From: Sesamum alatum
Lineage: Eukaryota; Streptophyta; Magnoliopsida; Lamiales; Pedaliaceae
Assembly (NCBI GenBank): GCA_034509735.1
Contig: JACGWO010000005.1
Location: 25,476,383-25,540,382 of the forward strand
DNA: 64,000 bases
Reading direction: 5' to 3'
The position numbers were made by a program, and so were the translations under genes. Below are positions 11,788 to 23,966 of the stretch, piece after piece (positions within the stretch are counted from its first letter, which is position 1; each line of letters begins with the position of its first letter). Below the pieces are notes generated by a model. It did no database searches, had not been told where the DNA came from, and saw only the letters and a program-made list of their open reading frames with translations.

Positions 11788-11806
11788 TCCCACAAACGAC
11801 GCTAAT
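11788..11806 (-). other. Degenerate primer-binding site of the Tat-like element
   Basis: The minus strand reads TTAGCGTCGTTTGTGGGAA right after the LTR end. It is one or two changes from the GGCGCCGTTTGTGGGAA family of plant gypsy primer sites. Confidence 0.5.
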
Positions 11807-12497
11807 TGATGTGAGCTAAAAAGATCGATCTAGTTGATTTCTTGGACTTGAGTAGAGTGGCCTCAATTTATGCAAGTTGGGAAAGGAGACCTATAAAGAT
11901 AACACTAACACTGCAACGCTCAAGTCAGTAAACAATTGTAAAAGAATAAACTTGAATAAGATAAGAGAATAATAAGAATTCATGTAAGGTGAGGATAAAC
12001 TGTGCTTAGTACAAGTTGAGAGAATAATTCAAGAGCTTTTTAGTGTCGAAAAAATGTTGCGAATCCATCCAAGAAGGCTGGTATTTATAGAGAGGAATCC
12101 ACCAGCAGGAGGGACTCTTGAAGCTTGGGACTCTCGGAGGGTCAGTTACCGACCCTCCTAGTGTCCTATACGACAAGGCCTTCTAAAAGGTAGGAGATAG
12201 TTGAGGAGATCTTGCCTGGATAAGGATATGGTTGGATGACCCTTATCCGGACTTCTCAGCAGGGCTGGGCCTCCATTTATGGGCCTTTTGTTAGGGGGTC
12301 TAGCTGGGCCCCTTCTCATGGTTCTGGGCATGGATTGAATTTCCCATGGGGGGGCCTGATCCGACCTTTCTCCGGGGTTGAATCAAAGTTTCTCTTGGGC
12401 CTTGTCCTAGAGGTAGTTGGACCTTCTTGTTCGACTGAGGCTTCGGTGGACTTTCCTCCGTCTCTGGACTTTATGCTAAGGCTACTGTTTTAGTACA
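11807..12497 (-). repeat. 5' LTR of the Tat-like gypsy element
   Basis: On the minus strand this segment starts TGTACTAAAACAG at about 12497 and ends ...CTCACATCA at 11807. It is followed by ATTAGCGTCGTTTGTGGGAA, which resembles the tRNA primer-site sequence (TGGCGCCGTTTGTGGGAA-like) of Tat elements. A TATA box and an AT-rich leader lie inside. Both ends are placed by TG..CA logic rather than by comparing two LTRs, because the partner LTR is not in the window. Confidence 0.55.
12082..12090 (-). promoter_or_regulatory. TATA box of the Tat-like LTR
   Basis: The minus strand reads CTATAAATA within the LTR, about 275 bp before its inner end. The placement suits the U3/R promoter of a plant LTR element. 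Confidence 0.5.
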
Positions 12498-13535
12498 TAT
12501 CGATCACATATAAATTAATAACTTTTAACCTATTTAATTTGTATATCTAAAAATAATATAAATATATATACAGATAATGTTTAATATATATCTAATAACA
12601 AATTTAATAATATATATATATATATATATATTCCCTCCCCCACCCACCCCAATACCACTAGTCCCCTGTCACCCCTTCCTTCCGGCCATTGTACCACCAT
12701 TGCTGACCTCCTGTCAGCCCGTCCTTCCTCCCTGTTCCGCCCCTCCCCCTTCCGGGTGCGGCCACCGCTCCCTTCTTAACTCCCTCTCCTGCTACCATCT
12801 TACTCAATATTGTCGCCCCTCCCCTCCACCCACCATCTTCTTCCACAAAAAAAAAACCCATCGTCACCATCTTCCCCTTCAAACACTATTGCCCCTCCTC
12901 GCCCCCGCCATCTTCCTCCTCAGAAAAATCGCCACCAACACCATCTTCCTCCCTCCCTCCCCGCCAACCTATCACCACCACCAACCTAACACCCACTCCC
13001 TTATCTTCTTCTTCATTCTCTCACTGCCACGCCCCATATCCTTCGCAACCCTCCTCCCTGACGCAACAACTGCCCCCATGTGACACTGTAAATAAGTATT
13101 TTATAAAATAAAATATTTGATAAGGGTATTTTTTATGTTTTATATGCAAAAAAAAAAAAAAAAATCACGCATTGTGAGTCCATGCACAAGAAATCCAACT
13201 TTAAGAGGGGTTTCTTGCACATATATTTTTTCATAAGGGGGTTTAATTAGCATTATTTGTTAGGGATTTTTTAAGTATTACGAATTTCACACGGGGTAAA
13301 ATATTTCAATTACTTTTAAATCCACACTCCAATTCAAGATAGGCTGAGCTGGAATGAAAATCAGACGATTTTATTCAGATCCCCCTTCCCCACAGTCCAG
13401 TTCACACACACTGTTGAATTCGCCCATTATCAGTTTTTAATTTATTAGGTGCGTTTCTACGACTGCAATTTGCACAGGGAAGAGGATTCGCTAAACGGCT
13501 AGCTGAGCTGAGTTTCTTCTCTTTGCTGGGTACTC
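12498..13535. other. Intergenic: TA microsatellite, C-rich low-complexity tract, 5' flank of the gene
   Basis: It holds a (TA)n run at about 12608-12630, a strongly C/T-biased tract at 12631-13080 and an A run at 13148-13164. Then comes ordinary 5' flanking DNA of the phosphoesterase gene. The open frame 12577-13083 is a low-complexity translation (P, L, H, S) and shows no domain. No clear TATA box was identified upstream of 13536. Confidence 0.5.
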
Positions 13536-16500
13536 ATGGCTCAGTTCTTCTACTCTGCTTGCCTCCAATTGCCTCCCCGACATCCCGGAACTCGAAGTTC
13601 GTCCTTGTATTCCAGTCAGTTGGGCTCCACTGTACCACGAAGAATCGGCAATAAGCAGGCCGCCGTTACGAGACCTGAGGTTGAGACGGATGGGCGTGAC
13701 ACTGGGACTAGAGTATTTGTGGTGTCTGACTTGCACACAGATTACTCGGAGAACATGTGTTGGGTCAAGTCTTTGTCCTCCCACGCGCACAATGAAGATG
13801 TGCTTGTGGTTGCCGGCGATGTGGCCGAAACTTGCGCCAATTTCATTCTCACTATGTCCATTTTGAAGGATAAGTTTCGGCATGTCTTCTTTGTGCCTGG
13901 AAACCATGATCTTTGGCTCCGCAGGGAAACAACTGATTATGTAAGCACCATTCTCTCTCGCCTCTCTGAATTTGGTTTTTCTTTTTTCTTACTGTTAAAA
14001 TACTCTAATTGAATAAATTAATTCTCTTCTATGAGTTGATTTGCAAATAAGCTGCTCTGATTATTAAACTTGGTGGGAACTTTTGAACTCAAAACTTCGT
14101 GGTTCATGGCAATCTCTAGTCCTATTCCACGGGGCTTACCAGTAACCTCACACAGGTGAAGTTCTCAAGTGTGAGTTGACTTCACTGGATCCTACCTTGT
14201 CAAGCTTAAAAAACTTCATCAAATATGCAAAATTTTTAGCATAAGCTTGATGCTGTTGCTGCAACGCCAACACCACTGAACATTGCTGAATGTCCTTTTC
14301 TTATTCGTATATTTCGCATTAAAACTTTTATCTCTGACCAACTATTTTCCTCCAACTATGTTCAGCTGGGTTCTCTTGATAAGCTGGATAAATTGCTAGA
14401 TGCATGTTTGAAACTTGGAGTGGAAACTAAACCTGGCATTGTTGATGGTTTGGGAATTATCCCATTGTACTCTTGGTATCATGAGGTAAGTGTTTAAATA
14501 CTTTATCCTATGATGGCTTCAGTATGAATCTGAATGACTTATTCGTTGTTCATTCCTGGCTTTGTTCTAGAGCTTTGATGGGGAAAGGGACATAACTGGA
14601 ATCCGTATTCCATCCTTGGAGATGGTGATTAACTTTCTTTCTCCTAGTAAGGATTTCATATCTCTGTCTTAGCCATCACTGCTTGCTGGATGTTGAATCA
14701 TTGATTAAAGTGTGTGTGTATGTGTGAATGTGCTCTTAACATTATTCCAGAGTGGTCAAAGTCAACCTTCCCTTGTTTTACTTTATTTAGTTAACAACAA
14801 TGTTGTTAACATTAATCTGAACAGCCATCACCATACTAAATAGGTAAAGGTACAATGGTTCTTTGGCTTCTCCATCTTGATATTTTAATTATTACATTTG
14901 TCATCCCTTAAATTCTATGAGCTAAGATATTAATTGTTGCGTTGTAGGCGGTGTAAGGACTTTCATGTGTGCAAATGGCCTGATGATCTGAAAAATGGAG
15001 GGACTTCCCTTGCTCTATATTTTGATTCTTTGAATGACGAGAATTGGAACATAGTTGAAGATATCTTGAGGAGATGCAGTCATATGATTTCATTTTCTCA
15101 CTTTGTTCCGAGGTCAGCGAATTCTTGTTTGAACTTGGAGTTATTTTGCTTATTACTCATGTCATGCATGGACATCCCACATCTGCAGTCATAAACCCAC
15201 ACCACACTATTCTAATATGTACCCAATATAGTTAGATATTAGGATAGCTTCGAAGATGTTTATGGAGGAAGTCATGTCCCCCTTTGCTCTTCCCAACTCC
15301 GTTCTTGAATGATGATTCCATCAGCATAGGCACATAGAGAATCAAATGATTGTTAAGAGTGGGATTATTATACAGTTTGACATCATAGTAGCTCCTGTTC
15401 AAGAATGTTGAATTAGATTTTGATACATTCTCAATGCTCAACTCCTTGAAACACTTTCATTAATTTGTTGGCATTAGTTGTTTGCATTTGTCCTATGCCT
15501 TTATGATCTAAAAACAATGGAGAAAAATGCACACAAGGCATAGATTTTGATGCCATGGCCTCTATGTTTTTAGCAAGGGGATTATTCTTGTTAGTGCTCA
15601 CTTAATATACACATGTAATTTTGTACAAATAGATTTACATCTATGACAAATAGGGTGCAAGTCGAGTCGAGACCTGAGCCGGCTTGTGAAGCAGCTCGAT
15701 TTGGAGCTCGAGCTCTATTATTTCTATTTGCGAGCTCGCTAGCGCTTTTTAAATACTTTTTATATATATATATATATATATATATTTGTTTATTTTTAAG
15801 TAATTTTATATATTTAACTACATATTCGATATTGTATCAAGTTCATATTCAAAATTGACCGTATATTAGAATTATTAATCAATATCTCATATTTCAATTT
15901 TAGATTATAATAATAAAATATGGTATTTTTATTTATAATACGTAATATCCGTCTAAAAACAAGCTTAATCAACCTTTTAGTAAGTTTTGATAATTTTTTG
16001 TAAATAATTAGTTAATATAATGCGTATGAATTTTATTTTTATATTGCAATCAATTTGTAATCTGTTGTACTTTGCAAGTTAACAAGTTCTAGCTTATATT
16101 TATTTGTGAGTATATATTTGTATCAAGATACATAATATGTACTTATTTTACTAATTATAAAGTTATATTGAAATTTGGTGATTCCAATGAAATAATCTAA
16201 AGATAATAATAATAATAATGATGGTTGAACAATTTTACTTATTATCTTTGTTATTTCATCATATATATCTAAAATGAGATAAAATCACTACTTTGTTTAA
16301 AAAAGTTCTTCTTTTTATTTTGGGTAAATTACATCTACCTCCCCTGAGGTTTGACTTAATTACAAATACCCCCTTGTTGTTTGAAAAATTACAAATACCC
16401 CCCTGAGGTTTGTAATTTTCAACCAAAGGCCTGAAATTGACCATTTTGCCCTTGATTTTTTTAGTTAAATTGCAGAAAAATCAGCCGAGGCAAATTGCAT

Positions 16501-19500
16501 TATTAACTCCTCTGTGTGAAAAACTTTAAGAACCTCTCCCTATGCATTAAAAAATTCAAAGAATTTTAAAAATTAAATAAAATGCATAAGGGCATTTTGG
16601 TCAGTTCACCCATAAAAATGGATGAAAATGGGTTGTTTGTTAGACGGTTACAAACCTCAGGGGGGTATTTGTAATTTTTCAAACAACGAGGGGGTATTTG
16701 TAATTATGCCAAACCTCAGGGGAGGTAGATGTAATTTACCCTTTTATTTTTGTATAATTGAAAGATATATAAAACTTTAAACTGTCATCATCATATTTTA
16801 AAAATGTATGTTCATGATCATCCTCATTTTACTTTCGAAAAATAGATTATGTTTATTTATTTTATTAAAATTAATATATTATATAATTCAATTAAAAAAA
16901 AGTATCTGGATAAAAATATTTTTTTAATTCGATAAATATATAACTATACTAAATTATGTGCAAAGATTTAGATAGTTTAATGTATATTTTCTATACTTTT
17001 GCTAATAATGTTACTACTAAACTAATATTAGATATATAATAAAGATATTATAAAGTCATATATTCAAATAAGGAAGCTTCTAAATTTGCTTTTAATTATT
17101 TATTCACATTTTGCACTTTCAAATGATCTATAATCCAAAAAGTTAGATGTATAACCAATTATTGCTCAAGTACTAAATTTTCAATCTAAATGCTAGCAAC
17201 ATGCGCTTGTCATAATATGACCAAATTTTGTTCAAAAAAAAAAAAAAGAAAAGAAAAGAAACGAAAAAAACAAGCTTGGCTCGTTTGCACCCCTGTAATA
17301 AACCAACATAAGGCATATACTTGAAAGTTCACATGGTTCCAAATCATCATATATTATCCAAATATTGTGTTTATCATAAATTTATGTGTAAATATACAAA
17401 ATTTAATAGATTCTAGGTGAGAATAATATAAGTTCCTCCAACCTAGAAATCCCTCTCCCACTCAATTCCATAATATTCAAGAATCATTCTATACAAGGAG
17501 ATAGATATGCATCATAATATCATAATTTTAAAACAAAGTACTGAACATGTAGTCTTAATACATACTTCAGAATAAACAGTACGTGATACGTTGCCTATAT
17601 AAAAGAAGAAGTTATCTCCCGAAACTAACATCAACTCCTATCTTAAGGCAAATACTATCGAGATATGATATTGATCATTCCAATAAAAAGCCTATCCTTA
17701 GGACAAACTTTAAGCTAAGAGGACCAGAGTTCATTCTCAAAGAAAGTGATTTCTTCATCTTGAGCTCCATCTATGTTGCCCTCCACATCTTAATTATACT
17801 TTACCTCAACCATTCAACTGTCTTTTTGTTTCATGTTGAGTTGTCTAATTCCTCAAACTTATAACGCTAGTATGCAGGAAGAAATTTTTTTGTTATATTT
17901 ATCTCTACTTTGTGATTGACAAAGTAATGACCCAAATGGAGAAGCTCCAAATGTTTATTCTGCATTATCTTAAAGTGTTGCAGCGAAGTGTGTGTCGGGT
18001 CCATTTTGTAATGCTTCATACTCTCAAGTTTTTCCAATTGCTCTAGAGTTCTCAAAGTTCTGGCTCTCCCACAGAGAATGCTAACAGTATGTCTTATTCT
18101 TGCCATATCTAAAACAACCGAAACCTCATTAGATTGGACTCACAACCAATGCTAAGATTTCACTATTTGCTAATGAAAATTTTCTAACACTGATTATTAT
18201 CATTACATATGCTTTCATCATGATAGATGAAGACCATTGTGTTTATGTTAAGGGGTCCAATAGAAAGTTTGTAATTCTTTCTCTTTATGTCGATAACATC
18301 CTATTAGTGGCAATGATAGGAGTATATTCAGATCATTAAGACATGGACGTCTTCTAATTTCAATTAAAAGACATGGGTGAAGCAAACTAAATATTAGGTG
18401 TTAAAATCCATAGAGATCGTTCTAAAAGATTACTTGCATTATCTCAAGAATCTTACATCAAGAAGGTTCTAGAACAATTTAGAATTTTTTTTGTGGCTAA
18501 AGTTGAGAGTTTGAGCCGAGATATGTGCCGAATGACTCCTGAAGACAAACAAGAGATGTCTAGAATACCATATTGCAGTGCTGTTGGGCGCCTGATGTAC
18601 GCTATGATGTGTACACATCCAGGCATTTGCTATGTTGTGGGTCTAGTAAATTGGCATTAATCCAATCGGGGAAGAACACTGGAGAGCTATGAAAAGGATT
18701 TTGAGATACCTAAAGGGTACAACAAATTATTTCTTTGTTATCAAGACAAAGATTTATCACTAAAAGGATACACAGATGCAGATTGTGGTGGTGATTTAGA
18801 TAAGCGTAAGTCCACCTTAGTGTATGCTTTCTTGCTAAATAGTGGTGCAATCTCGTGGAGTAGCATGAAACAAACTTGTGAAGCATTGTCCATAATGGAA
18901 GTAGAATTTTTGGCATGTGATTCTGTCATACAAGATGGTGTTTTGTTGAGAAGATTCTTTCAGCATTTGGGAGTGGTTAGAGGTCAAGTGGGAACTATTA
19001 CTATTTATTGTGATAATCAATCACCCATTGCTTACACGAGAGATCATAATTACCATGGCAAAACCAAACTCATAAATACCAAGTATAATTTTATAAGAGA
19101 TATTATTGAAAAGAAAGAGGTGGTCTTGAAATACATGTCTATGTATTTGCTAGTGGCTGACCCTCTTACTAAGCCTATACCTAGAGATTTATTTACAAGT
19201 CATGTTAGATCTCTTAGTTTGCGTAGTATATGATTATAATTGAAACATATGAATGTTTACTATGTTGTGCTCTTGATATTTGTAATATGCAAATATTGTT
19301 TGTACGCAATTTCATATGATTTGTCTTCGAGTTAAAAGTATGTTAAGATAAGTAGAGGTTGGCTCTCTCACATGAGCCATCGTCTCTCATTGAGAAATGT
19401 GCAGAGATGGCGCTATATATTTTTTTAGTTGAGAAATAAAGCTTACACATATGTCGCCTTAGTAAATTACCAAGATGAGATTGCAACAAAATTTGTAATC

Positions 19501-22500
19501 GAAATAGGTTTCCTACACTGCATGCCACTTGTCGTTCTTGAGTGTTGAGGCACTTGAACTCAGGTTTTGCTTGGGCTTCCTACACTCCATGTGCTTGAGT
19601 TTTGCTTCTTGAAAATTGAAGTGAAGGACAAAACAAGAAGAAAACTCAGGTTAAGTGTTGAGACACTTGAACTGAAATTTGTATGATGCATTATTTGTGA
19701 AAATAACATATGCTTCCAATGGAAGATAGGCATCGTAGCACGTGTTTCATACGTGTACTTATATGACTTTTTGGGTAATGAGAAAATAAATCCTTGGTTT
19801 CTCATGTGTGAAGACCTAGAGGTTACTGTAACCTCATAGTATATCCTTTAGACTTTGGTCTGATTCTTTAAACTTTATTTTAGTTTTGCTACTTTTTCAC
19901 CAATAACCATGGATGATTCGGTAATGCGGTACGTAGCTACGAAAGCAGCTACGAGGAAGTTGAGAGATTTCAGTAGGAAAGGAAGACTATATCATACTGG
20001 CACTAAGTATGTATTTGTGAGCCGCCTAATTAGGTTTGACTTAATTGTTATGGCATAATTGTGAATACATGACATTAGCGTAAATCAAGTATGCTCTTCA
20101 AAGGATAAGAGATATGTTAACTGATGCGGTAAAAGTAATATGGGGTATAGCCAGACGTGTAGTCCTCAATTTCTTGTTCAGAATTGAGCTGCAATGTATC
20201 CTTAATCGGTATATGGCCTTAAGCGCTCATATGCTCGTTGATCACACGATACATTTGCTTGATGAAATTAGTGGTATATACTGGTCTCTTCACACTAAAA
20301 GAAATGCAACTCTCATGTGCGAGTGGGAGATGTTAGAAAAATGGCTTAAGGAGTCGCCCATGAGGGCTGACCTGACCCACGTATTAGAATTGCTTTTGGA
20401 GGGAGTGGTTATGGAAAAACCACCTCCAACTCCCCCTCACTACTACATGTGCATACACACTCATTTCCAACAAAATGCAAGAGAAAAAAGACTTGCAAAA
20501 CGTGTGGAAAGGGTGTGGAAATAGCGAGGATGTTGTGCATGCATTGAAGCCAACTTTTAGAACAACCGGGTGATCCTAGAAGCATAGCCACTTGTTCGAA
20601 GTACTTGGATTATGGAAACGAATTCTCTTCTGTACTCTTTTGGAGTATATAATAGGACAAAACAGTTAGTGATTCAATCTTAAGGATTGTATTTCATATT
20701 AGGATAAATATGATGAAATTCGACTTTAATTTCCGTAATATTATGTAAACATACATGATATAATATATTCAATGATAAAATACAGACATATTTATTTATT
20801 TTTTAGCCCATATAATATTTAATTTTATTTGTGATTTCATTCATATCTGTGTTAACTATGTTTGATATATATATTCATAAAAATGTATTCATATCAAATA
20901 TACGTAAACAGATGAAAATATAATGTTTTACAGATTCGATATATATATATATATATATATATGTAGTTTAACGTAATATAATAGATGTTTCATATATAAT
21001 TTATACCTACGTGAAAAAAAATTATTACATGTAAAGAAAATAAATTGAATATATGCTAAGTATCAACTTAAACACATGTTTATTAAGTATATTTAAAGTC
21101 ATACATATGTGTGATTAGCTCATCAAACATTTATTTTTAAATATAAAATTATACATATATAATATATATCAATATCACTATAATTTATTAATGTCATTCT
21201 TTTCTCTAATTAATTATTAATTGTATATTATAAATATATAATGCTTATCTACAATTTAGATATTATTTGTTATTCTCTTTTACTATAATAATATTTTTTA
21301 CATATTTAACATACAGAGACATCGAACAAAATATATTCTCTTAATTTAAACTTTTAATATAATATTTCTTATTTAAAAAGTATTTTTATTTTTTTTCTAG
21401 TTATACTATTCATTAATATTTACCAAATATAAGAGTAGAATGTCTTAGAAGCGTTCATTTCCTCTTTTTGCTGGATGTTAGGAAATATTGATTCAATACT
21501 TTCTTTATTCTTTTAGCATACCGATAGTAGAAATTCGTTTTAGTGAATTCGTTCCTTTCCCATTTCATTACATTCCTGAATCCATTCTTTTACCAGTGAA
21601 ATCCGTTCCTTCGTACTAATTACCCCCATAATACTGCTACAACTCTCGCAAATATACAACAATTGATACAGTTGGGAGTAACTGCAGTTCACCCTTAATA
21701 TACACCTCCACAAATATTTCATGTTTGGTTTATGTGCTCGATCTCATTCTCAACCAATATTTTTCTATTCTCACTCTTCTGGTATAACTTGCGTATTGGT
21801 TAAAATAGCATGTGTAAGTTAATATAACCATATGGTCCCCAAAAATTTGAGTAATTTTAGAGAAGATGGTTTATCTGTTCTTTAGAGGGTGGATGCCTAA
21901 GGTTATAGATATTTCATGGCAAGTTCTTAATTCATTTAAATAAAATAAGCTGCAAAAGCTTATATATACATGGTACAAGATACAGGAGTTTCTTATATTT
22001 AGAAGCTATGGTGTGACTGTTTATGTCAATCTAATCCAAAGACCTTAAGGTGCAAACTCGGACAATAGATAAGCAGTTTGAATGGAAAGAAAATCTTGTT
22101 TCTTTCTACCACAAGTCATTCACAGCAGAGAAGCAAGTGAGGCTGGATGACGGTGAATGAACTAAAGTTTGTAAGAGGCTCTTCTTTTCAATTCCTTATT
22201 AGAACATTCTGATATCTGCATGTATATCTCAAAGTAATATATACACATGTATACGGATGTATGCTCGAGAGTATCTGAATGCTTGTTGTTCCATCCAATA
22301 AAGACACTTTTCTTTCAGCAAAACTTAGGGTGATGAACTTAAAACAGGAATCTGACACAATTTGTAAACTCTTCTCTGCAGGCAAGAGTTATGCCCAGAA
22401 AAAAGAATGCTCTTCTATCCTAACCTTCCAAAAATTATTGGCTCAAAGTATCTTGAGACACGAATAAGAGCCATACATGGAGCTGAAGGGAGGCAATCAG

Positions 22501-23223
22501 CATGTCATGTGTTTGGTCATACTCATTTCTGTTGGGATGCTATCCTCAATGGTATCAGGTGACCGCAATTCTCAGAACAACTTTATTTATCAGTTGTGGT
22601 ATATTATTGCATTAAAACATGCTAGTCCCTGCCGTCAGTGAGTTGCCTTCTTCTAAGCATTACTTATCAAGTGAGTTAGACCTCAAATAGGGCTGTTGCT
22701 CAAACATTAGTATCACAAAGCGAGAAACAGTGGTCATCATCTGGTCTTTACATGTATTATCTCCCTTATATTTGTATCTAACTAGCATTAGTCGAAGAGA
22801 AGTATTAAGTATGAGGCAGAAGCCTTTTAGTTCCTGATTCCCGTCATTATCTGAATCAAATTGGCCCCAATATGGATCTTATGGTTGTTGATACTCTAGA
22901 CGGTGAGAAAAAAATAATAGCGGAGAGAAGAAGGAAATATCCTCCTCTGACTGAATGCATGCTTTGTTGTCTTAGTACTTGATTAAACATTTGCATGGTC
23001 ACAAAATTGCAGGTATGTGCAGGCACCACTGGCGTATCCCAGGGAAAGGAAAAGAAGAATGAATGGAGGTGAAGACTGGTTGCCATTTTGTATTTACTCT
23101 GGTGGAAATTTTGCAGAAAGGGTCTCACCTTGCTATTGGTCTGATTATTATTCTGTCAACCCCAGAACACCAGAAGTCACTCAGCTAGCCCCCTGGGTCT
23201 CCAGGTTTTACACTAAAGTTTGA
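13536..23223 (+). CDS. Calcineurin-like metallophosphoesterase, six exons
   Basis: Exons: 13536-13940, 14366-14485, 14571-14624, 14958-15112, 22382-22558 and 23013-23223 (TGA), all with GT..AG introns, giving 373 residues. The metal-ligand motifs of the superfamily are present: SDLH (residues 64-67), GD (94-95), GNHD (122-125), a His in SFSHF (about 241) and GHTH (290-293). The first about 50 residues are S/R-rich and poor in acidic residues, so an organellar transit peptide is possible. It probably hydrolyses a phosphoester; the substrate is unknown to me. The start is the first ATG in the frame. Oddity: the expected exon 4 acceptor (14948) gives a +1 frame error, while an AG ten bases downstream keeps the frame. 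Intron 4 is 7.27 kb and full of transposon remnants. The C-terminal exons (FGHTHFCWD, YVQAPLAYPRERKRR, ending APWVSRFYTKV) are intact. Confidence 0.85.
14946..14957 (+). promoter_or_regulatory. Two competing 3' splice sites before exon 4
   Basis: AG dinucleotides end at 14947 and 14957. Joining exon 3 (phase 0) to 14948 gives GCG GTG TAA, an immediate stop. Joining to 14958 gives GAC TTT CAT in frame with the rest of exon 4. The text around 14950-14957 would read R/A-C-K in the correct frame if one G were absent, so a one-base insertion after the old acceptor is likely. Confidence 0.6.
15651..17295. mobile_element. hAT-like non-autonomous element in intron 4
   Basis: The ends form a short inverted repeat: TAGGGTGCAAGTCGAG at the left, and CAGGGGTGCAAACGAGCC read inward from the right. 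Repeated 'gctcgag/gagctcg' words lie next to the left end, typical of plant hAT termini. The interior is AT-rich with a (TA)n tract at about 15761-15786 and no transposase. The flanking 8-mers (atgacaaa / taataaac) do not match well, so target duplication is not confirmed. It contains the MULE-type MITE listed next. Confidence 0.6.
16322..16742. mobile_element. Mutator-type MITE with long inverted repeats, nested in the hAT-like element
   Basis: It starts GGGTAAATTACATCTACC and ends with the complement GGTAGATGTAATTTACCC. Inverted similarity extends over roughly 110 bp at each side. It is flanked by a perfect 9-bp duplication TTTTATTTT (16313-16321 and 16743-16751), as expected for Mutator-like elements. 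There is no coding capacity. A degenerate relative lies at 24045-24465. Confidence 0.85.
17296..18199. other. Intron 4 stretch without recognisable feature
   Basis: Moderately AT-rich. Open frames 17583-17864 (plus) and 18106-17867 (minus) have no domain I can name. The minus frame is leucine-rich but has no clear LRR spacing. Confidence 0.4.
18200..19233 (+). pseudogene. Ty1/copia pol fragment (RT end and RNase H) in intron 4
   Basis: Across frames the plus strand reads YVDNILLVA (from the YVDDILL catalytic box, second Asp replaced by Asn), then ILGVKIHRDRSKRLLALSQ and YIKKVLEQF. PYCSAVGRLMYAM and HWRAMKRILRYLKGT follow. The RNase H part is then open from 18820 to 19233: GAISWSSMKQ, EVEFLACDS, IYCDNQSPI, KYNFIRDIIE and VADPLTKPIPRDLF. 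Order and motifs are copia. It has at least four frame changes and lacks gag, protease and integrase. It is in the same orientation as the host gene and is presumably removed with the intron. Confidence 0.8.
19234..22381. other. Rest of intron 4: AT-rich, no supported gene
   Basis: A short repeated phrase 'gtgttgag.cacttgaact' occurs at about 19542-19560 and again at about 19656-19674. Frames at 19909-20058 and 20114-20524 are open but show no recognisable domain. From 20640 to 21540 the DNA is very AT-rich, with a (TA)n run at about 20939-20962. Nothing else is supported before the exon 5 acceptor. Confidence 0.4.
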
Positions 23224-23482
23224 TGAACTCTACATATCCATAAACAAATTTTATGTAAGGATTGTATAACTAGCCAAGACCAGAAGCCTTTGCATCTCAT
23301 AGTCATCTAGTGTTAAATATTCATTCAATAGCTGTTGGGGTGGACTTATGGAACCGTTCTTATACACTCTCTTTACTGTAGGAAATTTGATAATTGATTT
23401 ATGTGTTCATTGATGATATACTTTTTGGTAGACTTAGATGAACCTAGAATCTATTTCCCACACAAGGAATTGAAATTTCATG
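23224..23482 (+). other. 3' flank/UTR of the phosphoesterase gene
   Basis: AT-rich sequence between the stop codon and the LINE target site. No perfect AATAAA was seen near the stop; the polyadenylation site is undetermined. Confidence 0.35.
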
Positions 23483-23499
23483 AATTAAGCATTTCATTT

Positions 23500-23966
23500 T
23501 TCTTTTTTTTCTTTTTTGAGAGGCAAAGCACATTCATTTGGTAGAGCATGAATGGTACCATAGAGATGCTTTCCACACGCATGCCTGATTGTCTAGCTAA
23601 GATATGACCAACATTGCCAGTACGACGAACAATTGGAAAAACACAGTTGATCTGGGAACAAAGAGAACGAATCTCATTGATCAAAGGACCAGTAGTGGAA
23701 TGGTTGTCTTCATGTGAAAGGAGGAGGTGGGAGAGAGCTTCACAATCCCTTGATCTGAGAGCAAGATCAATGGCTTCCTGAGCAGCAAGAGCCTCAGCAA
23801 TAAGTGGAGAAGAAGACCGAGAAAACCCGTGAGACATCAAAGCAGTGCGACTTCCAGATGAGTCGCTAGCCACAATCCCAACGTCAACTTCATGAGTTGA
23901 GTTTAACATAGCTCCATCAAGGTTGAGTTTAATAGAGCCAACAGGGGGATGTTGTCAGTTGACTGT
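23500..23966 (-). mobile_element. 5'-truncated LINE (non-LTR retrotransposon) 3' end with RNase H domain
   Basis: The minus strand encodes the C-terminal RNase H domain found in plant LINE-type polyproteins: IKLNLDGAM (catalytic Asp in DG), then SPLIAEALAAQEAIDLAL (Glu motif), HLLLSHEDN and RRTGNVGHILARQ. It ends in an A-rich tail on the minus strand (T/C run at 23500-23518). A perfect 17-bp duplication AATTAAGCATTTCATTT flanks it at 23483-23499 and 23967-23983, proving target-primed insertion. Only the last about 450 bp of the element were copied. It lies 277 bp after the phosphoesterase stop codon, in opposite orientation. Confidence 0.9.

Larger units (their letters stand above)
1..12497 (-). 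mobile_element. Decayed Ty3/gypsy LTR retrotransposon, Tat-like lineage
   Basis: Reading the minus strand from about 12497 downwards gives a 5' LTR, a primer-binding-like site, gag, protease, RT, RNase H, integrase zinc finger, integrase core and integrase C-terminus, then a long spacer. This is Ty3/gypsy order (integrase last). Every domain is broken by stops or frameshifts. A plus-strand coiled-coil ORF remnant at 27-494 lies antisense beyond pol, as in some Tat-lineage elements (established knowledge). No second LTR like the one at 11807-12497 is visible down to position 1, so the 3' end is outside the window or lost. Two later insertions split it: organelle-like DNA (about 1376-5100) and a hAT MITE (5763-6776). 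The gypsy assignment is firm; the Tat lineage is inference from PBS type, protease/RT wording and the antisense ORF. Confidence 0.75.

Noticed and set aside
12577..13083. 168-codon open frame on the plus strand
   Set aside because: Translation is low-complexity (P, L, H, S, I) and simply follows a C/T-rich tract and a TA repeat; no domain, no homologue recognised.
13491..13907. 138-codon minus-strand frame opposite exon 1 of the phosphoesterase
   Set aside because: Shadow of the real exon; the plus strand holds conserved SDLH, GD and GNHD motifs and correct splice sites.
20114..20524. 136-codon open frame in intron 4
   Set aside because: No family recognised and no start or splice context tying it to a gene; left as unassigned intron sequence.
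23017..23128. Minus-strand frame overlapping exon 6
   Set aside because: The plus-strand exon is clearly the conserved phosphoesterase C-terminus.
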